Shown here one piece after another: positions 26,233 through 35,027 of a DNA stretch of 64,000 nt. The stretch is from a virus. The stretch is from positions 1-64,000 of IMG/VR virus record IMGVR_UViG_3300049046_000039. The stretch is one strand, 5' to 3'. Position numbers and translations under genes: made by a program. Below the pieces are notes generated by a model. It searched no databases, was not told the origin of the DNA, and was given only the letters and a program-made list of their open reading frames with translations. Each line of letters starts with the position of its first letter. Position 1 is the stretch's first letter.

Positions 26233-26886
26233 TTAATCTCTTAATAGTTGTCTGAGGTTAGAAGCTGCAGTTTCGGCTAGCCTGTTGTCCAGCAGACGAA
26301 TGTGCGCTTTGTCTGCGTTTCTCTCTTCTTCCATGTCGTATGCTGTTACAGGAGACCAGTAAGACTGCTCTTCGACTGGAACCGACAAAGTGACGTTTCC
26401 TTCGTCATCTTTAGCGACAGCCTCGTAGTCTATCTTCTTGCGCTCGTAGACCATTGGAAGATTATTGCTGTCAAACGCTGGAGTCCAGTACTTCTTTGCG
26501 TAGGCTGGAAGATTGTTGTACTGAGTGTTGTTTAGCTTCGTAGTATCCTCGTACCAGTTAACTCGATACGACACTATCTTGGCTCTGGCCTGCTCCATAG
26601 AGCCGTACTTGTCTCGTATGTAGTCGTTAAAAGTCATGCTGTCCATAGGCCACTCGTAGTAAGGATCTACGATGTTGTTGCTCATGTAGACGAGCCACAC
26701 AAAGTCAGTGCTGCCGTAGTATCTCTCTGCAACCTGATCTGGACGAATGCCGTCCTTTACCTGATACGGATAGAACGCTAGACGATTACCAAATATGCTG
26801 TTGAGGATTGCAACTCGCTTGGTTATATCTATCGCTATAGATCCATTGTAGTTTATAGTCGAAAAGTTTTGAAAGTATCTACTCAT
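26233..26886 (-). CDS. 53: Baseplate wedge protein gp53
   Basis: 217 residues (T4 gp53 is 196). P-D-Q-V-A-E-R-Y-Y-G-S-T-D and W-L-V-Y-M-S-N-N-I-V-D-P-Y-Y-E-W-P match gp53. It links the hub and wedges. Confidence 0.88.
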   Translation of the reverse strand: MSRYFQNFSTINYNGSIAIDITKRVAILNSIFGNRLAFYPYQVKDGIRPDQVAERYYGSTDFVWLVYMSNNIVDPYYEWPMDSMTFNDYIRDKYGSMEQARAKIVSYRVNWYEDTTKLNNTQYNNLPAYAKKYWTPAFDSNNLPMVYERKKIDYEAVAKDDEGNVTLSVPVEEQSYWSPVTAYDMEEERNADKAHIRLLDNRLAETAASNLRQLLRD

Positions 26887-27968
26887 AGGCCACCTCCTCC
26901 TACGTTTCCAAGATCTATTACTCTTGGAGAAGCTATGTCGTTAAAGTCTCCGTTACCAACTGTAGGAAGCTTTCCATCTAGAAGAGAGTCGTTATCGCCA
27001 TTTCTCCATAGTTCTATTTCATTTAGACTTATAGAGAAAGATATGTTTACAGGTGCCTTAGTTCTACCGAAGAATCCAGGCACTTTCTGAGGAGCGTAGT
27101 CTACGTCTATTCCAGATATAACGCATGGCTTGAATCTATATAAGTTTTCAGCAATTTCAGTCGGACCAAAGTTTGGTATAACTATCATCGGATACTTGTA
27201 AAAGCCACCAGCACCAAGCTCCATAAGTTCAGGATATGCTGCTTTCTTAAACGTGTTTATGATAGTCTTAACTATCGATGATTCGTCTTCGTTGTTTGGT
27301 GAAAAGTTCCAAGTGAACTGATGCGTCTTGAGTTCAGGACCTTTAAACACAACAGTTGAGAACGGGTTCTCTGCTATACCAGCCGCGCTAAGCGCTCCAT
27401 CTACTATATCGTTTCCTGCTATGCCTCTTGCTGCAGATAGAGTTGCACCTATACCAGCAGCGCCAGCACCCTGAAGTATATTAGTAAGACCTTCAGTCGA
27501 AAGTACTCTCTTCTTAAGAGAGTCGATTAAGCCGTCTGCGTTTGTAGCGCTAGCTTCAGTCGATCTAATTAGATTAGCTAGAGCTTCACCAAGAACACCA
27601 CCCTTTGCTATGCCGTAGTCTAGCTTACTAGAGTCTACTAGGTTGCTTGGTATAGGAAGAGAGATGTAGTTCTTTATTCCGTCAGTCTTTAAAGGCTCGA
27701 ACTGACTCGGTCTCTTATACTCCATAAAGGCGAAAGAAACGTATACCAGAGGAAAGTCTGTCGGATACTTTATAGCGTACTTGTTTGCAATGTATGAAGG
27801 ATCGCTGTCATCAATATACTTTCCAGGGTCTTCACTCTGGTCGAATCTAGCTCGCGTTCTGTCTGGCTCTCGATTGTCTAAAAACTCATTGATAGCAGAA
27901 GTCGCCCCCTGCACAGACGAAGGGATTCCATTGACTATTGCTGGCAGTAGAAATGGATTGATAGCCAT
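26883..27968 (-). CDS. 48: Tail-tube cap / baseplate protein gp48-like
   Basis: 361 residues (T4 gp48 is 364) from the internal ATG that follows AGGATCG; the upstream in-frame ATG at 28014-28016 lacks a ribosome binding site. I-S-L-P-I-P and a gp19-like tube fold region are seen. A TATAAATA late box sits 30 bases upstream. Probable tail-tube initiator/cap. Confidence 0.75.
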   Translation of the reverse strand: MAINPFLLPAIVNGIPSSVQGATSAINEFLDNREPDRTRARFDQSEDPGKYIDDSDPSYIANKYAIKYPTDFPLVYVSFAFMEYKRPSQFEPLKTDGIKNYISLPIPSNLVDSSKLDYGIAKGGVLGEALANLIRSTEASATNADGLIDSLKKRVLSTEGLTNILQGAGAAGIGATLSAARGIAGNDIVDGALSAAGIAENPFSTVVFKGPELKTHQFTWNFSPNNEDESSIVKTIINTFKKAAYPELMELGAGGFYKYPMIVIPNFGPTEIAENLYRFKPCVISGIDVDYAPQKVPGFFGRTKAPVNISFSISLNEIELWRNGDNDSLLDGKLPTVGNGDFNDIASPRVIDLGNVGGGGL

Positions 27969-27997
27969 TTGCGATCCTATAATTATAGCGTATGAGT

Positions 27998-28005
27998 TAT
28001 TTATA
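27998..28005 (-). promoter_or_regulatory. T4-type late promoter TATAAATA
   Basis: Perfect TATAAATA on the - strand upstream of the baseplate operon. Fits use of a gp55/gp33/gp45-type late system; a gp33-like gene is at 38332. Confidence 0.75.
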
Positions 28006-28014
28006 GGTGCTACC

Positions 28015-28455
28015 ATGGCTTACAAAGGATTGTTCAAGCCAATAAACCCCCACAAATACAGAGGCGACGTTAACAACATCGTATATCGATCTAGATGGGA
28101 GTCTAGGTTCATGTCGTTCTGCGACACTAATCCTGACATAGTCGAGTGGTCTAGCGAAGAGTTCTTCATTCCGTATCGCTGCAAGACAGACGGTAGAATA
28201 CATCGGTACTTTCCAGACTTTAAGGTAAAGTGGCGTAAGAAAGACGGCACGACTGTAATTCAGGTCGTAGAGATAAAGCCACACCATCAGACAATTCCTC
28301 CGAGCAAGCCTCCTAGAATGAGTAAGCGTTACCTCAACGAGGCTATGACTTACGCTAAGAATAAGTCTAAGTGGGAGTATGCTCGAGAGTGGTGCGCTAA
28401 TAGAAACTACCAGTTTCTGATACTAACCGAAAAGAGTCTAGGCCTTCGCTTTTAA
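28015..28455 (+). CDS. 4: Head-completion protein gp4
   Basis: 146 residues (T4 gp4 is 150). R-S-x-W-E-x-R-F, then E-W-S-S-E, and R-Y-F-P-D-F-x-V with V-V-E-I-K-P form the PD-(D/E)XK/TnsA-like nuclease fold of gp4. It caps the filled head before tail joining. Confidence 0.85.
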   Translation: MAYKGLFKPINPHKYRGDVNNIVYRSRWESRFMSFCDTNPDIVEWSSEEFFIPYRCKTDGRIHRYFPDFKVKWRKKDGTTVIQVVEIKPHHQTIPPSKPPRMSKRYLNEAMTYAKNKSKWEYAREWCANRNYQFLILTEKSLGLRF

Positions 28456-28470
28456 CACATAAATAATTGT

Positions 28471-29118
28471 ATGAAGAGAACTGAAGGTAAACTAAGCTAC
28501 ATATTCCAGCGCTTAGCGCAAGGTAAGCCTGACTCACTGAACTTAAATCAGCGAGGACAGCGTCAGGCTGCTCGAGACTGGTACAGAAAAGTAGCTTCTG
28601 AAATACAGTCTGTTAACGTTCCAAATCTGTTTCGTGGAAATGAAAGAGATCGTGTAGTAAAGACTATCAGCTACGACAACATCGGTCAGATGATAACTTT
28701 TAACTACGACGCTAAGTTAAAGGATAAGCTTCCGTACTGGGATAGAGTTCCACTCATATTCCCGATTGAAGTGTACGCCGACGGATTTCTTGGAATCAAC
28801 CTGCACTACCTTCCACCAATGTACAGAGCTAAGCTGATGGACGCTCTGTACACGACTATGAACAACGACAAGTACGACGCGACTACTAAGTTGCAGATAT
28901 CGTACAGCATAATGAAGGGTGTTCAGAAGTTTAGATACTTCGAACCATGCATTAAGAGATACCTAAACAGCCACGTTCAGTCTCAATTTGTACGCATCAA
29001 TCCTGACGAGTGGGACATGGCTCTAATGCTACCTACAGAAAGATTCGTCAAGAAGAGAAAAGAGTTCGTCTGGTCTGAAAGTGTTAAGAGACTAGGAAGA
29101 AGAAGGAAGCCTCGATAA
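28471..29118 (+). CDS. Conserved T4-like structural-region protein
   Basis: 215 residues. The core block G-F-L-G-I-N-L-H-Y-L-P-P and a basic C terminus recall a conserved protein of cyanophage-type T4 relatives; I cannot name it with certainty. A CATAAATA late-type box lies just upstream. Coupled to the next gene by overlap. Confidence 0.7.
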   Translation: MKRTEGKLSYIFQRLAQGKPDSLNLNQRGQRQAARDWYRKVASEIQSVNVPNLFRGNERDRVVKTISYDNIGQMITFNYDAKLKDKLPYWDRVPLIFPIEVYADGFLGINLHYLPPMYRAKLMDALYTTMNNDKYDATTKLQISYSIMKGVQKFRYFEPCIKRYLNSHVQSQFVRINPDEWDMALMLPTERFVKKRKEFVWSESVKRLGRRRKPR

Positions 29119-29849
29119 TGGCCAACAAGGGCTTTAATGTTCAGGAGTTTAAGTCTGTTATCGACAGAGGTGGTGGCCTTAAGCTGGGCAGCCGCTTCCT
29201 AGTGGAGTTTCCCGTTCCTGAGTATCTCGAAAGAAACAGACGAGTTAAGAACAACGTCGGAGGTAGAGCAGGCAAGCTGTCTTTCTATTGTAAGGCTGCT
29301 GCAATTCCGGGTATTGGTGTCATGTCTGCAGACGTCTATAGATATGGATACGGTCCTATTGAGCGTAAGCCATACGGCACCGTGTTTAACGACGTCATGA
29401 TGATGTTCTACATCGACGGTGAAGGACAAGTAGACGAGTGGATGTACGAGTGGGTACGTTCTATCATCAACTTCAACATGGCTAACGGAATCGGCGGCGA
29501 GTTCTACAACATGGATCCTAGCGCTGAATTCGTAAGAGGAGCAGGTCCAGACGTAGAGCCTTACTTCTTCAGATACAAGAAGGAGTACGCAGTAGACCTT
29601 AAGATCACGACGTTCGATCCCGAAGGTCGCTTCGAGAAAGCAATAGTTCTTTCGGAGTGCTATCCAAACTACATCGGCGACAAGCAGGTAGACTGGGATG
29701 AGAAGAACCAGCTCACCATGCTTCCAGTGTCGTTTACGTTTAAAGACTGGTATCCCGAGAGATATCAGACCGGCCCTAGAATCGAGTTCACGGACGACCC
29801 CAACGCAAATCAATCAACACCAGTACCAGATAGTAGTGATACTAAATAA
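29118..29849 (+). CDS. 54: Tail-tube initiator gp54-like (gp19 fold)
   Basis: 243 residues. A-A-x-P-G motif (A-I-P-G-I-G-V), F-N-D-V-M-M-M-F-Y and F-T-F-K-D-W-Y are tube-family signatures. T4 gp54 is longer (320), so gp54 is the best but not certain assignment. Confidence 0.7.
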   Translation: MANKGFNVQEFKSVIDRGGGLKLGSRFLVEFPVPEYLERNRRVKNNVGGRAGKLSFYCKAAAIPGIGVMSADVYRYGYGPIERKPYGTVFNDVMMMFYIDGEGQVDEWMYEWVRSIINFNMANGIGGEFYNMDPSAEFVRGAGPDVEPYFFRYKKEYAVDLKITTFDPEGRFEKAIVLSECYPNYIGDKQVDWDEKNQLTMLPVSFTFKDWYPERYQTGPRIEFTDDPNANQSTPVPDSSDTK

Positions 29850-29861
29850 GGAAATATCGTA

Positions 29862-30566
29862 ATGCCACTACCAAAGACATCTCACCCTCTGTTTGAGATG
29901 ACAATGCCATCTACAGGTAAGAACGTACTATACAGACAGATGCTAGTCAAGGATGAGAAGATCCTTCTTATGGCCAAGGCCAGTGAAGACGAAGCTGATA
30001 TCTACCGAGCAGTAAAGCAGGTCGTTAACAACTGCCTTATAGAAGTAGACGTAGACTCTCTTACTACTTTCGACATCGAGTACGTATTCCTTAAGATAAG
30101 AAGCATCTCTATTGGAGATCAAGTAAGTCTCTCTTTCCGAGATATGGAAGACGAAGAGAAGTACGACTTTGTCGTAGATCTAGACGACGTAGAGATTCTA
30201 TATCCAGAAGACGCCGACAGCGTCGTAAAAGTTAGCGATGAAGTATCGATTAAGCTTAGGTATCCACCAGCAAAGTTGTTCGATGATGCTAAGGCAATTA
30301 AGGACACCGAAGAAGCTTACGAGTGGATCGCTTCGAAGTGTATCGAGACTATATTTGAAGGCGACGACGTTTATCTTGCAGAAGACTACAATGACGAAGA
30401 GCTGCTAGAGTACGTTCTAAACTTAGACACTAAGTCGTACTCTAAGGTCAAGAAATTCATCGGAAGCATGCCTCGCCTAAACTACGTGATCGAGTACACC
30501 AACTCCAAGGGGACTCCTCGAAAGATTAGTCTGACTACGTTAACTGATTTTTTTACGTTGCGCTAA
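29862..30566 (+). CDS. 26: Baseplate hub assembly protein gp26 family
   Basis: 234 residues (T4 gp26 is 208). L-P-K-T near the start and L-V-K-D-E-K-I-L-L-M-A match the T4 baseplate gp26 family. The zero-frame stop follows a run of seven T residues, and a -1 frame continues for 60 codons (see next entry). Confidence 0.82.
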   Translation: MPLPKTSHPLFEMTMPSTGKNVLYRQMLVKDEKILLMAKASEDEADIYRAVKQVVNNCLIEVDVDSLTTFDIEYVFLKIRSISIGDQVSLSFRDMEDEEKYDFVVDLDDVEILYPEDADSVVKVSDEVSIKLRYPPAKLFDDAKAIKDTEEAYEWIASKCIETIFEGDDVYLAEDYNDEELLEYVLNLDTKSYSKVKKFIGSMPRLNYVIEYTNSKGTPRKISLTTLTDFFTLR

Positions 30567-30733
30567 GTCATAATACCCTTGAAGATCACCTCCAGTTGAT
30601 GTTCGCACTTGAACAGCATCATAAATACTTGACAAGCGAGGTTGAGAATTGGATAGTCTTCGAGAAAGACATTAAAGTCGACATGTTGATACAACTTCTA
30701 GAAAAGCAGAGAAATGATGAAAGAGGAGTTTAA
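30548..30733 (+). CDS. Probable -1 frameshift extension of gene 26
   Basis: The heptamer T-TTT-TTT at 30548-30554 is in the correct phase for -1 slippage. The -1 frame then reads about 60 codons without a start codon near its beginning, ending TAA at 30731, just before the next gene. The product has a helical, assembly-chaperone-like sequence (E-D-H-L-Q-L-M-F-A-L-E-Q-H-H). Compare gp51 or tail-chaperone frameshifts in other phages. Confidence 0.65.
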   Translation, partial: FFYVALSHNTLEDHLQLMFALEQHHKYLTSEVENWIVFEKDIKVDMLIQLLEKQRNDERGV

Positions 30734-30738
30734 GCATC

Positions 30739-31065
30739 ATGGAAGACGATCACATCGAGGATATAAGCTTTAACGAGCACTCTCAACACACGCACCCCGC
30801 GCCTCCACCACCTACCACACTGTCACCAGTAGACTCTCGCTTAGATTCTAAGCAGGTCGAAGAGATATGGGATGGGCGTAGAAGAATAGCGTGGATCGCT
30901 CTATTCGCGATGATAATTCCAACGTTCTACATCATTGGATTCGTAACCTCTGTTCCTCTTATAACTCAGTTCGCCGAGCTTCTAACTTGGTTCTACCTAG
31001 CCATGGCTTCTATAGTTTGCGCTTTCTTCGGATTCAGCAGCTGGGCTAACATGAAGGGTAAGTAA
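30739..31065 (+). CDS. Small membrane protein, holin candidate
   Basis: 108 residues: His/Pro-rich N terminus (15-35), then two hydrophobic segments at about 52-72 and 82-102. Two TMs and small size fit a holin, but the location in the tail operon also allows a structural membrane-interacting protein. Confidence 0.6.
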   Translation: MEDDHIEDISFNEHSQHTHPAPPPPTTLSPVDSRLDSKQVEEIWDGRRRIAWIALFAMIIPTFYIIGFVTSVPLITQFAELLTWFYLAMASIVCAFFGFSSWANMKGK

Positions 31066-33044
31066 TGTTTCCTACGATATCAGATCTAAATAAGCCGACA
31101 AACGATAACGACGGTGTAGTTATTAGAGCAGCTAATGACTCATACCTCGAGAAGTCGATGTCTTCAACTTTAGATCGAGTCATAACCAAGCACAATCTAC
31201 ATACCGATAAGAAGTTAAACGCCGTCAACGATAAAGTGGACGCCATAGTTTCTACTATGGGTAAGCTTATCGACAAGTTTAACTACAACGCTGGAGCTCC
31301 TAGATGGATCGAGCGTCGAAATGGTATCAATGACAACGACGTAGTTCCTGACGCTCTTGGATCTGTTACAGATCAGACTGGTATTGTAAGTCGAACCATG
31401 GATAGAATCATGGACCGACACAACTATCACGACTACAGTAAGAACAAGGCTAACGACAACTATCGCGACGTTCTTGGCGACTACCTCTTTATGCCAGAAG
31501 AGCTACCTGAGTTTGCTAACGACTGGAAGTCAGGTAAGAAGAAGCCTGACATCTACGGTCATACGTCTAGACTAAAGCCAGCCACCGCTCAGAGAGCAAA
31601 GTCTTCGAGAAGAAAGTCTGAAGACTCTGACAATTATTCTAATGAAGAGATGATAGATGTTCTACACAGCATTGAGGCCAACACGGCCGAGACTGCTTCT
31701 CTTCTTACTATGTTAGTTGGCTCTTTTGACGAGGCGGGTATAGACAATCTAAGAAGACAAGAGTATGAGAGAGAAGAGGCACTAAACTCTAAAGCAAGCT
31801 CGGCTGTCTCTACTGAAAATGGTAGCGAAAGAGAAGACAAGAAGGAAGAGTCTCAAAGCTGGCTTAAGACTGGAATAATGGCAGCTCTAGGTGGCGCTGG
31901 GATACTAACAACAGGTGCCGAAGACGCTCTAAACAATCTCCCAGAAAACGCTACACCAGAACAAAAGGCAAAAGCACTACAGAGTGGATTAGCTGGTGGT
32001 ATTGGTGCCGCGCTTGGTGTTAAGCCTGAATATATTGCTGATCTTCAGTCGCAGATTACCGGTGGTGGAAAAGACGTTGGTCCTACTGTTACTGGTAATT
32101 TTACAGGTAGAGAAGCTGCGTTTATCGACATGATCTCTAGAAGAGAGGGTGCTGGATACGACACGGAATTTGATAACGGTAATTACGGTAGCGCTGAAAA
32201 GATGTTTGGTAAGAAGCTGTCCGAGCTTACTATAGAAGAAGCTCAGCAACTACAAAAACAAATAAACAAGAACACTAGAGCGGCTGGTATAGGACGAAAC
32301 TCTAGAGGCCAGATAGTGGGAACTAGCGCTATAGGTAAGGGTCAGTGGATTTCTGGAACTATGGTTGAAACACTAGAGGGTATGGGCTACACTAAAGATC
32401 AGTTTAGCACTCTTAAGTTTACACCAGAGCTACAAGACAGAATGATACTAAGTACTGCTATTAAGAAGAGAGGTCTCGATCCAAACAAGATCGACCAGTG
32501 GTCTAACAGCGATCTAGTAAAGCTCGGTCTTGAGTGGGAATCTTTAGACGTATCTAAAGGTAAGATAAGCATGGGCGACCTAAAAGAAGAAATTAAGAAG
32601 ATAGCTTCAGCATCTACAGCACGCCGTGCTGGTGGAGTCACTCCACTGACACCTAAGAGTGAAGTTGAGAGCGAGTCTAGCTTCTTAGGTGGTCTATTTA
32701 AGACTAAGAGAACTAAAGACAAGGGCGACAGCTGGGCTGACACGGCCTTTCAGTTCACGTCAAAGATTATGCAAGTATATGATGACGTGACTGATAATGG
32801 GTTGTTTGTTATTAAGAAAGACTCACCTACAGCTAGAAAGCTTGAGAGCACTATAGCTCCTAGAGGTAAGGCTCTAAATCAAACATCTCAGGCAGCTCAA
32901 GGCTCTAAGAAAGACAAACCTGTAGTCATAAACAACACGACTAACGTTGCTGCCGGCGGTAAAGCTACGTCAGCTCCAAAAGGAAAGCCCGCGACTCAAC
33001 CAAAGCCTTCGCTCTGGGAGCAGTTTACTGACTGGTTTGACTAA
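31065..33044 (+). CDS. Large tail protein with lysozyme-like domain
   Basis: 659 residues, following the gp26 region. Residues about 345-510 (F-I-D-M-I-S-R-R-E-G-A-G-Y ... G-K-G-Q-W-I-S) resemble lysozyme/transglycosylase folds; the rest is helical and low complexity. Given that the gp5-like proteins lack a lysozyme domain, this could be the tail-associated wall hydrolase or a gp29-like hub protein carrying it. Confidence 0.65.
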   Translation: MFPTISDLNKPTNDNDGVVIRAANDSYLEKSMSSTLDRVITKHNLHTDKKLNAVNDKVDAIVSTMGKLIDKFNYNAGAPRWIERRNGINDNDVVPDALGSVTDQTGIVSRTMDRIMDRHNYHDYSKNKANDNYRDVLGDYLFMPEELPEFANDWKSGKKKPDIYGHTSRLKPATAQRAKSSRRKSEDSDNYSNEEMIDVLHSIEANTAETASLLTMLVGSFDEAGIDNLRRQEYEREEALNSKASSAVSTENGSEREDKKEESQSWLKTGIMAALGGAGILTTGAEDALNNLPENATPEQKAKALQSGLAGGIGAALGVKPEYIADLQSQITGGGKDVGPTVTGNFTGREAAFIDMISRREGAGYDTEFDNGNYGSAEKMFGKKLSELTIEEAQQLQKQINKNTRAAGIGRNSRGQIVGTSAIGKGQWISGTMVETLEGMGYTKDQFSTLKFTPELQDRMILSTAIKKRGLDPNKIDQWSNSDLVKLGLEWESLDVSKGKISMGDLKEEIKKIASASTARRAGGVTPLTPKSEVESESSFLGGLFKTKRTKDKGDSWADTAFQFTSKIMQVYDDVTDNGLFVIKKDSPTARKLESTIAPRGKALNQTSQAAQGSKKDKPVVINNTTNVAAGGKATSAPKGKPATQPKPSLWEQFTDWFD

Positions 33045-33420
33045 TACCTTCCACGTCTCGCGAGTAGTCTTTAACAAATCTCGCGAGCTCTTGCTGAGTG
33101 GGTATCATTCTTAGATCGTATTCTTCGATCAAGTTGGCCTGCTCTTCAGTAAAACGAAAGCCTTGATCCTTGTACGTTCTAGCGATCTGAAAGTATGTCT
33201 CTTTCAAATGGCAGTCGCTCTGCGATCCATCTTGACACGCAAGAACTGAAGAATAAGTTAGTGCGGCTAGGCCTACAGGAGTCACTTCAGTCAGAGCTTG
33301 ATCTAACGAAGGATTGACTATACCCTTTACTTCGTCTTCTGTTGAAGACGTAACAACGTCTTCCTGAACGCTACATCCTGCTACTAATAGAGCTACGGCA
33401 GCGATTACAAACTTATTCAT
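33025..33420 (-). CDS. Putative lipoprotein, paralogue 1
   Basis: 131 residues with a signal peptide ending in V-A-G-C (lipobox, Cys 16). Shares E-V-T-x-x-G-L, C-x-x-x-x-x-x-D-C and Y-x-Q-I motifs with the next gene, so the two are paralogues. Envelope location is expected; function unknown (superinfection or lysis is possible). Confidence 0.7.
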   Translation of the reverse strand: MNKFVIAAVALLVAGCSVQEDVVTSSTEDEVKGIVNPSLDQALTEVTPVGLAALTYSSVLACQDGSQSDCHLKETYFQIARTYKDQGFRFTEEQANLIEEYDLRMIPTQQELARFVKDYSRDVEGISQTSQ

Positions 33421-33442
33421 AAATTCACCTCAGCAAATAAGA

Positions 33443-33805
33443 TTAAGGATTGTTAGCCTCTATCTCTCTTCCCTTGTCGACGTAGTCTTCAAGTTCGTCG
33501 AGTGACGGCAAGACTCGAAGTCCATGCCTATTGAAGAACTGCATTTGTTGGTCGCTAAACTGATAATCCTGCTGCTTGTACGTCTCGTATATCTGAAGAT
33601 ACAGCATCTTCATCTCGCAGTCCTGCTCCAAGCCGCGATTGCAGCGCTGGTGCATACCATAAGAAATGGCTAGCAAACCATCGGCCGTGACTTCAGTCAT
33701 AGCCTTCTCATAGTCTGGGTTGTCCATGTCCATAGCCGACTCGCCCTGTTGGACATTACAAGCCGACATTAGTAGACTTGCTGTCGCAATCAAAAATATG
33801 CGCAT
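33443..33805 (-). CDS. Putative lipoprotein, paralogue 2
   Basis: 120 residues with signal peptide and lipobox M-S-A-C (Cys 16). Paralogue of the downstream gene. First gene behind the promoter at 33827. Confidence 0.7.
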   Translation of the reverse strand: MRIFLIATASLLMSACNVQQGESAMDMDNPDYEKAMTEVTADGLLAISYGMHQRCNRGLEQDCEMKMLYLQIYETYKQQDYQFSDQQMQFFNRHGLRVLPSLDELEDYVDKGREIEANNP

Positions 33806-33826
33806 AGTTAAATTCCTTCCATTCCC

Positions 33827-33855
33827 ATTATATCACGATTTAGAATATTTGTAAA
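33827..33855 (-). promoter_or_regulatory. Sigma-70-like promoter
   Basis: TTTACA, 17 bp, TATAAT on the - strand, upstream of the two lipoprotein genes. Confidence 0.8.
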
Positions 33856-33878
33856 CATATTTTATATCGTTTGAATAC

Positions 33879-33910
33879 AAAAAAGGGGAGCGCTTGGAGG
33901 CGCTCCCCTT
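33879..33910 (-). terminator. Rho-independent terminator of gene 32
   Basis: On the - strand GGGGAGCGC pairs with GCGCTCCCC, followed by TTTTTTG. Confidence 0.85.
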
Positions 33911-33931
33911 AGTACGAGGTACTTATTGTTC

Positions 33932-34876
33932 TTAGTCAGCCGCGAGATTCTTGAAGAAGTCGAGGCCGTCGTCATCGTCAGAACCAGTGTTCCAAGGAAG
34001 ATCGTCGTCAGAGCTCGAAGAAGGAAGAGCTGTAGCTTCCATAGAAGGAGCTACGTCATCCTCGTCCTCGATAGTTCTACGAGAGTTAGCCGCTGCACGC
34101 TGATGAGCGGCAGTGTTCTGATCACCCAGGCCTAGAACCATCTCAAGCTTACGCTTAAGTTCGTCATAGCTCTTGAACTGGTCAGGAGCGATAACTGCCT
34201 CGAGGCTGTGGCAAGACTTCCAGATAGCTTCGAGAGCGTCGTCGTCACCGGCGATCGCACTTGGCTCGTCGAACTCAGACTTATCGTAGTTACGATAGCC
34301 TTCGACCTGACGAATCTTAAGCTTGAAGTCCGCACCTTCCCAGAGGTCGAACGGGTTCATCGGCGTTTCATCTTCAAACTCAGGGTTCATCTTCTCGTTG
34401 AGCTTATTGAAGATCTTCTTACCGTACTTGTACTTGAAGACCTTACCCTCGTTCTCGGGATTAGCCGAGTCCTTAATGACGAGAATGTTAGATATGAAGT
34501 GGAGGCGGCGCTTCTGGTTACGAGCCTGCTTACGTTCAGGAGAGTTATCGTCCTGAGAAGCGTTCCAGAGCTTGCCGTTGAATTGGGCGACAGGGTCTTC
34601 CTGTCCGATAGAGGTCAGACTCTTCTCGATGTACCACTTACCGGTCGGGCCTTGGAAGCCATGGTCCCAGTAGCGTACGTAAGGGGCAGATTCGCCCGGA
34701 GGAGCTGGAAGGAATCGAATAACAGCGTAACCATTACCAGCCTTATCGACGGTGGGTGCCCAGAAGCTCTCGTCCTTGGAGCGTTCATTACCCTTGGTTA
34801 GCTTTTCGAGATCGGCTGCGAGAGAAGCAGCGCTAGACTTACGGTTCTTTTTTAGATCAGCAAAACTTGATGCCAT
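33932..34876 (-). CDS. 32: Single-stranded DNA-binding protein gp32
   Basis: 314 residues (T4 gp32 is 301). K-K-N-R-K-S-S and the OB core F-W-A-P-T-V-D-K-A-G-N-G-Y-A-V-I-R-F-L-P-A-P match gp32; a strongly acidic C terminus ends D-D-D-G-L-D-F-F-K-N-L. Only one Cys is visible, so the zinc ribbon of T4 gp32 is missing. Coats ssDNA and coordinates replication, recombination and repair. Confidence 0.9.
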   Translation of the reverse strand: MASSFADLKKNRKSSAASLAADLEKLTKGNERSKDESFWAPTVDKAGNGYAVIRFLPAPPGESAPYVRYWDHGFQGPTGKWYIEKSLTSIGQEDPVAQFNGKLWNASQDDNSPERKQARNQKRRLHFISNILVIKDSANPENEGKVFKYKYGKKIFNKLNEKMNPEFEDETPMNPFDLWEGADFKLKIRQVEGYRNYDKSEFDEPSAIAGDDDALEAIWKSCHSLEAVIAPDQFKSYDELKRKLEMVLGLGDQNTAAHQRAAANSRRTIEDEDDVAPSMEATALPSSSSDDDLPWNTGSDDDDGLDFFKNLAAD

Positions 34877-34998
34877 TGTATTTTCCTGTATGATTTGTAT
34901 GTTGTTGTATATGATTTGTATAGCATGTCACTTCACCATAATGTAAATGCAGCAAGAGTTTGCTCCCTCGTGGGCCAGCCTTATCTTGCTGCATTGTA

Positions 34999-35027
34999 TT
35001 TATATCACAGTAATGCAAGAATGTCAA
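34999..35027 (-). promoter_or_regulatory. Sigma-70-like promoter for gene 32
   Basis: TTGACA, 17 bp, TATAAA on the - strand; the -10 region also reads TATAAATA-like, so early and late expression could share the site. Confidence 0.7.

Noticed and set aside
28014-28017. Divergent start codons sharing one CCATGG palindrome
   Set aside because: The - strand start is better placed at 27968, after AGGATCG and with the late promoter in between, so the overlap is probably chance.
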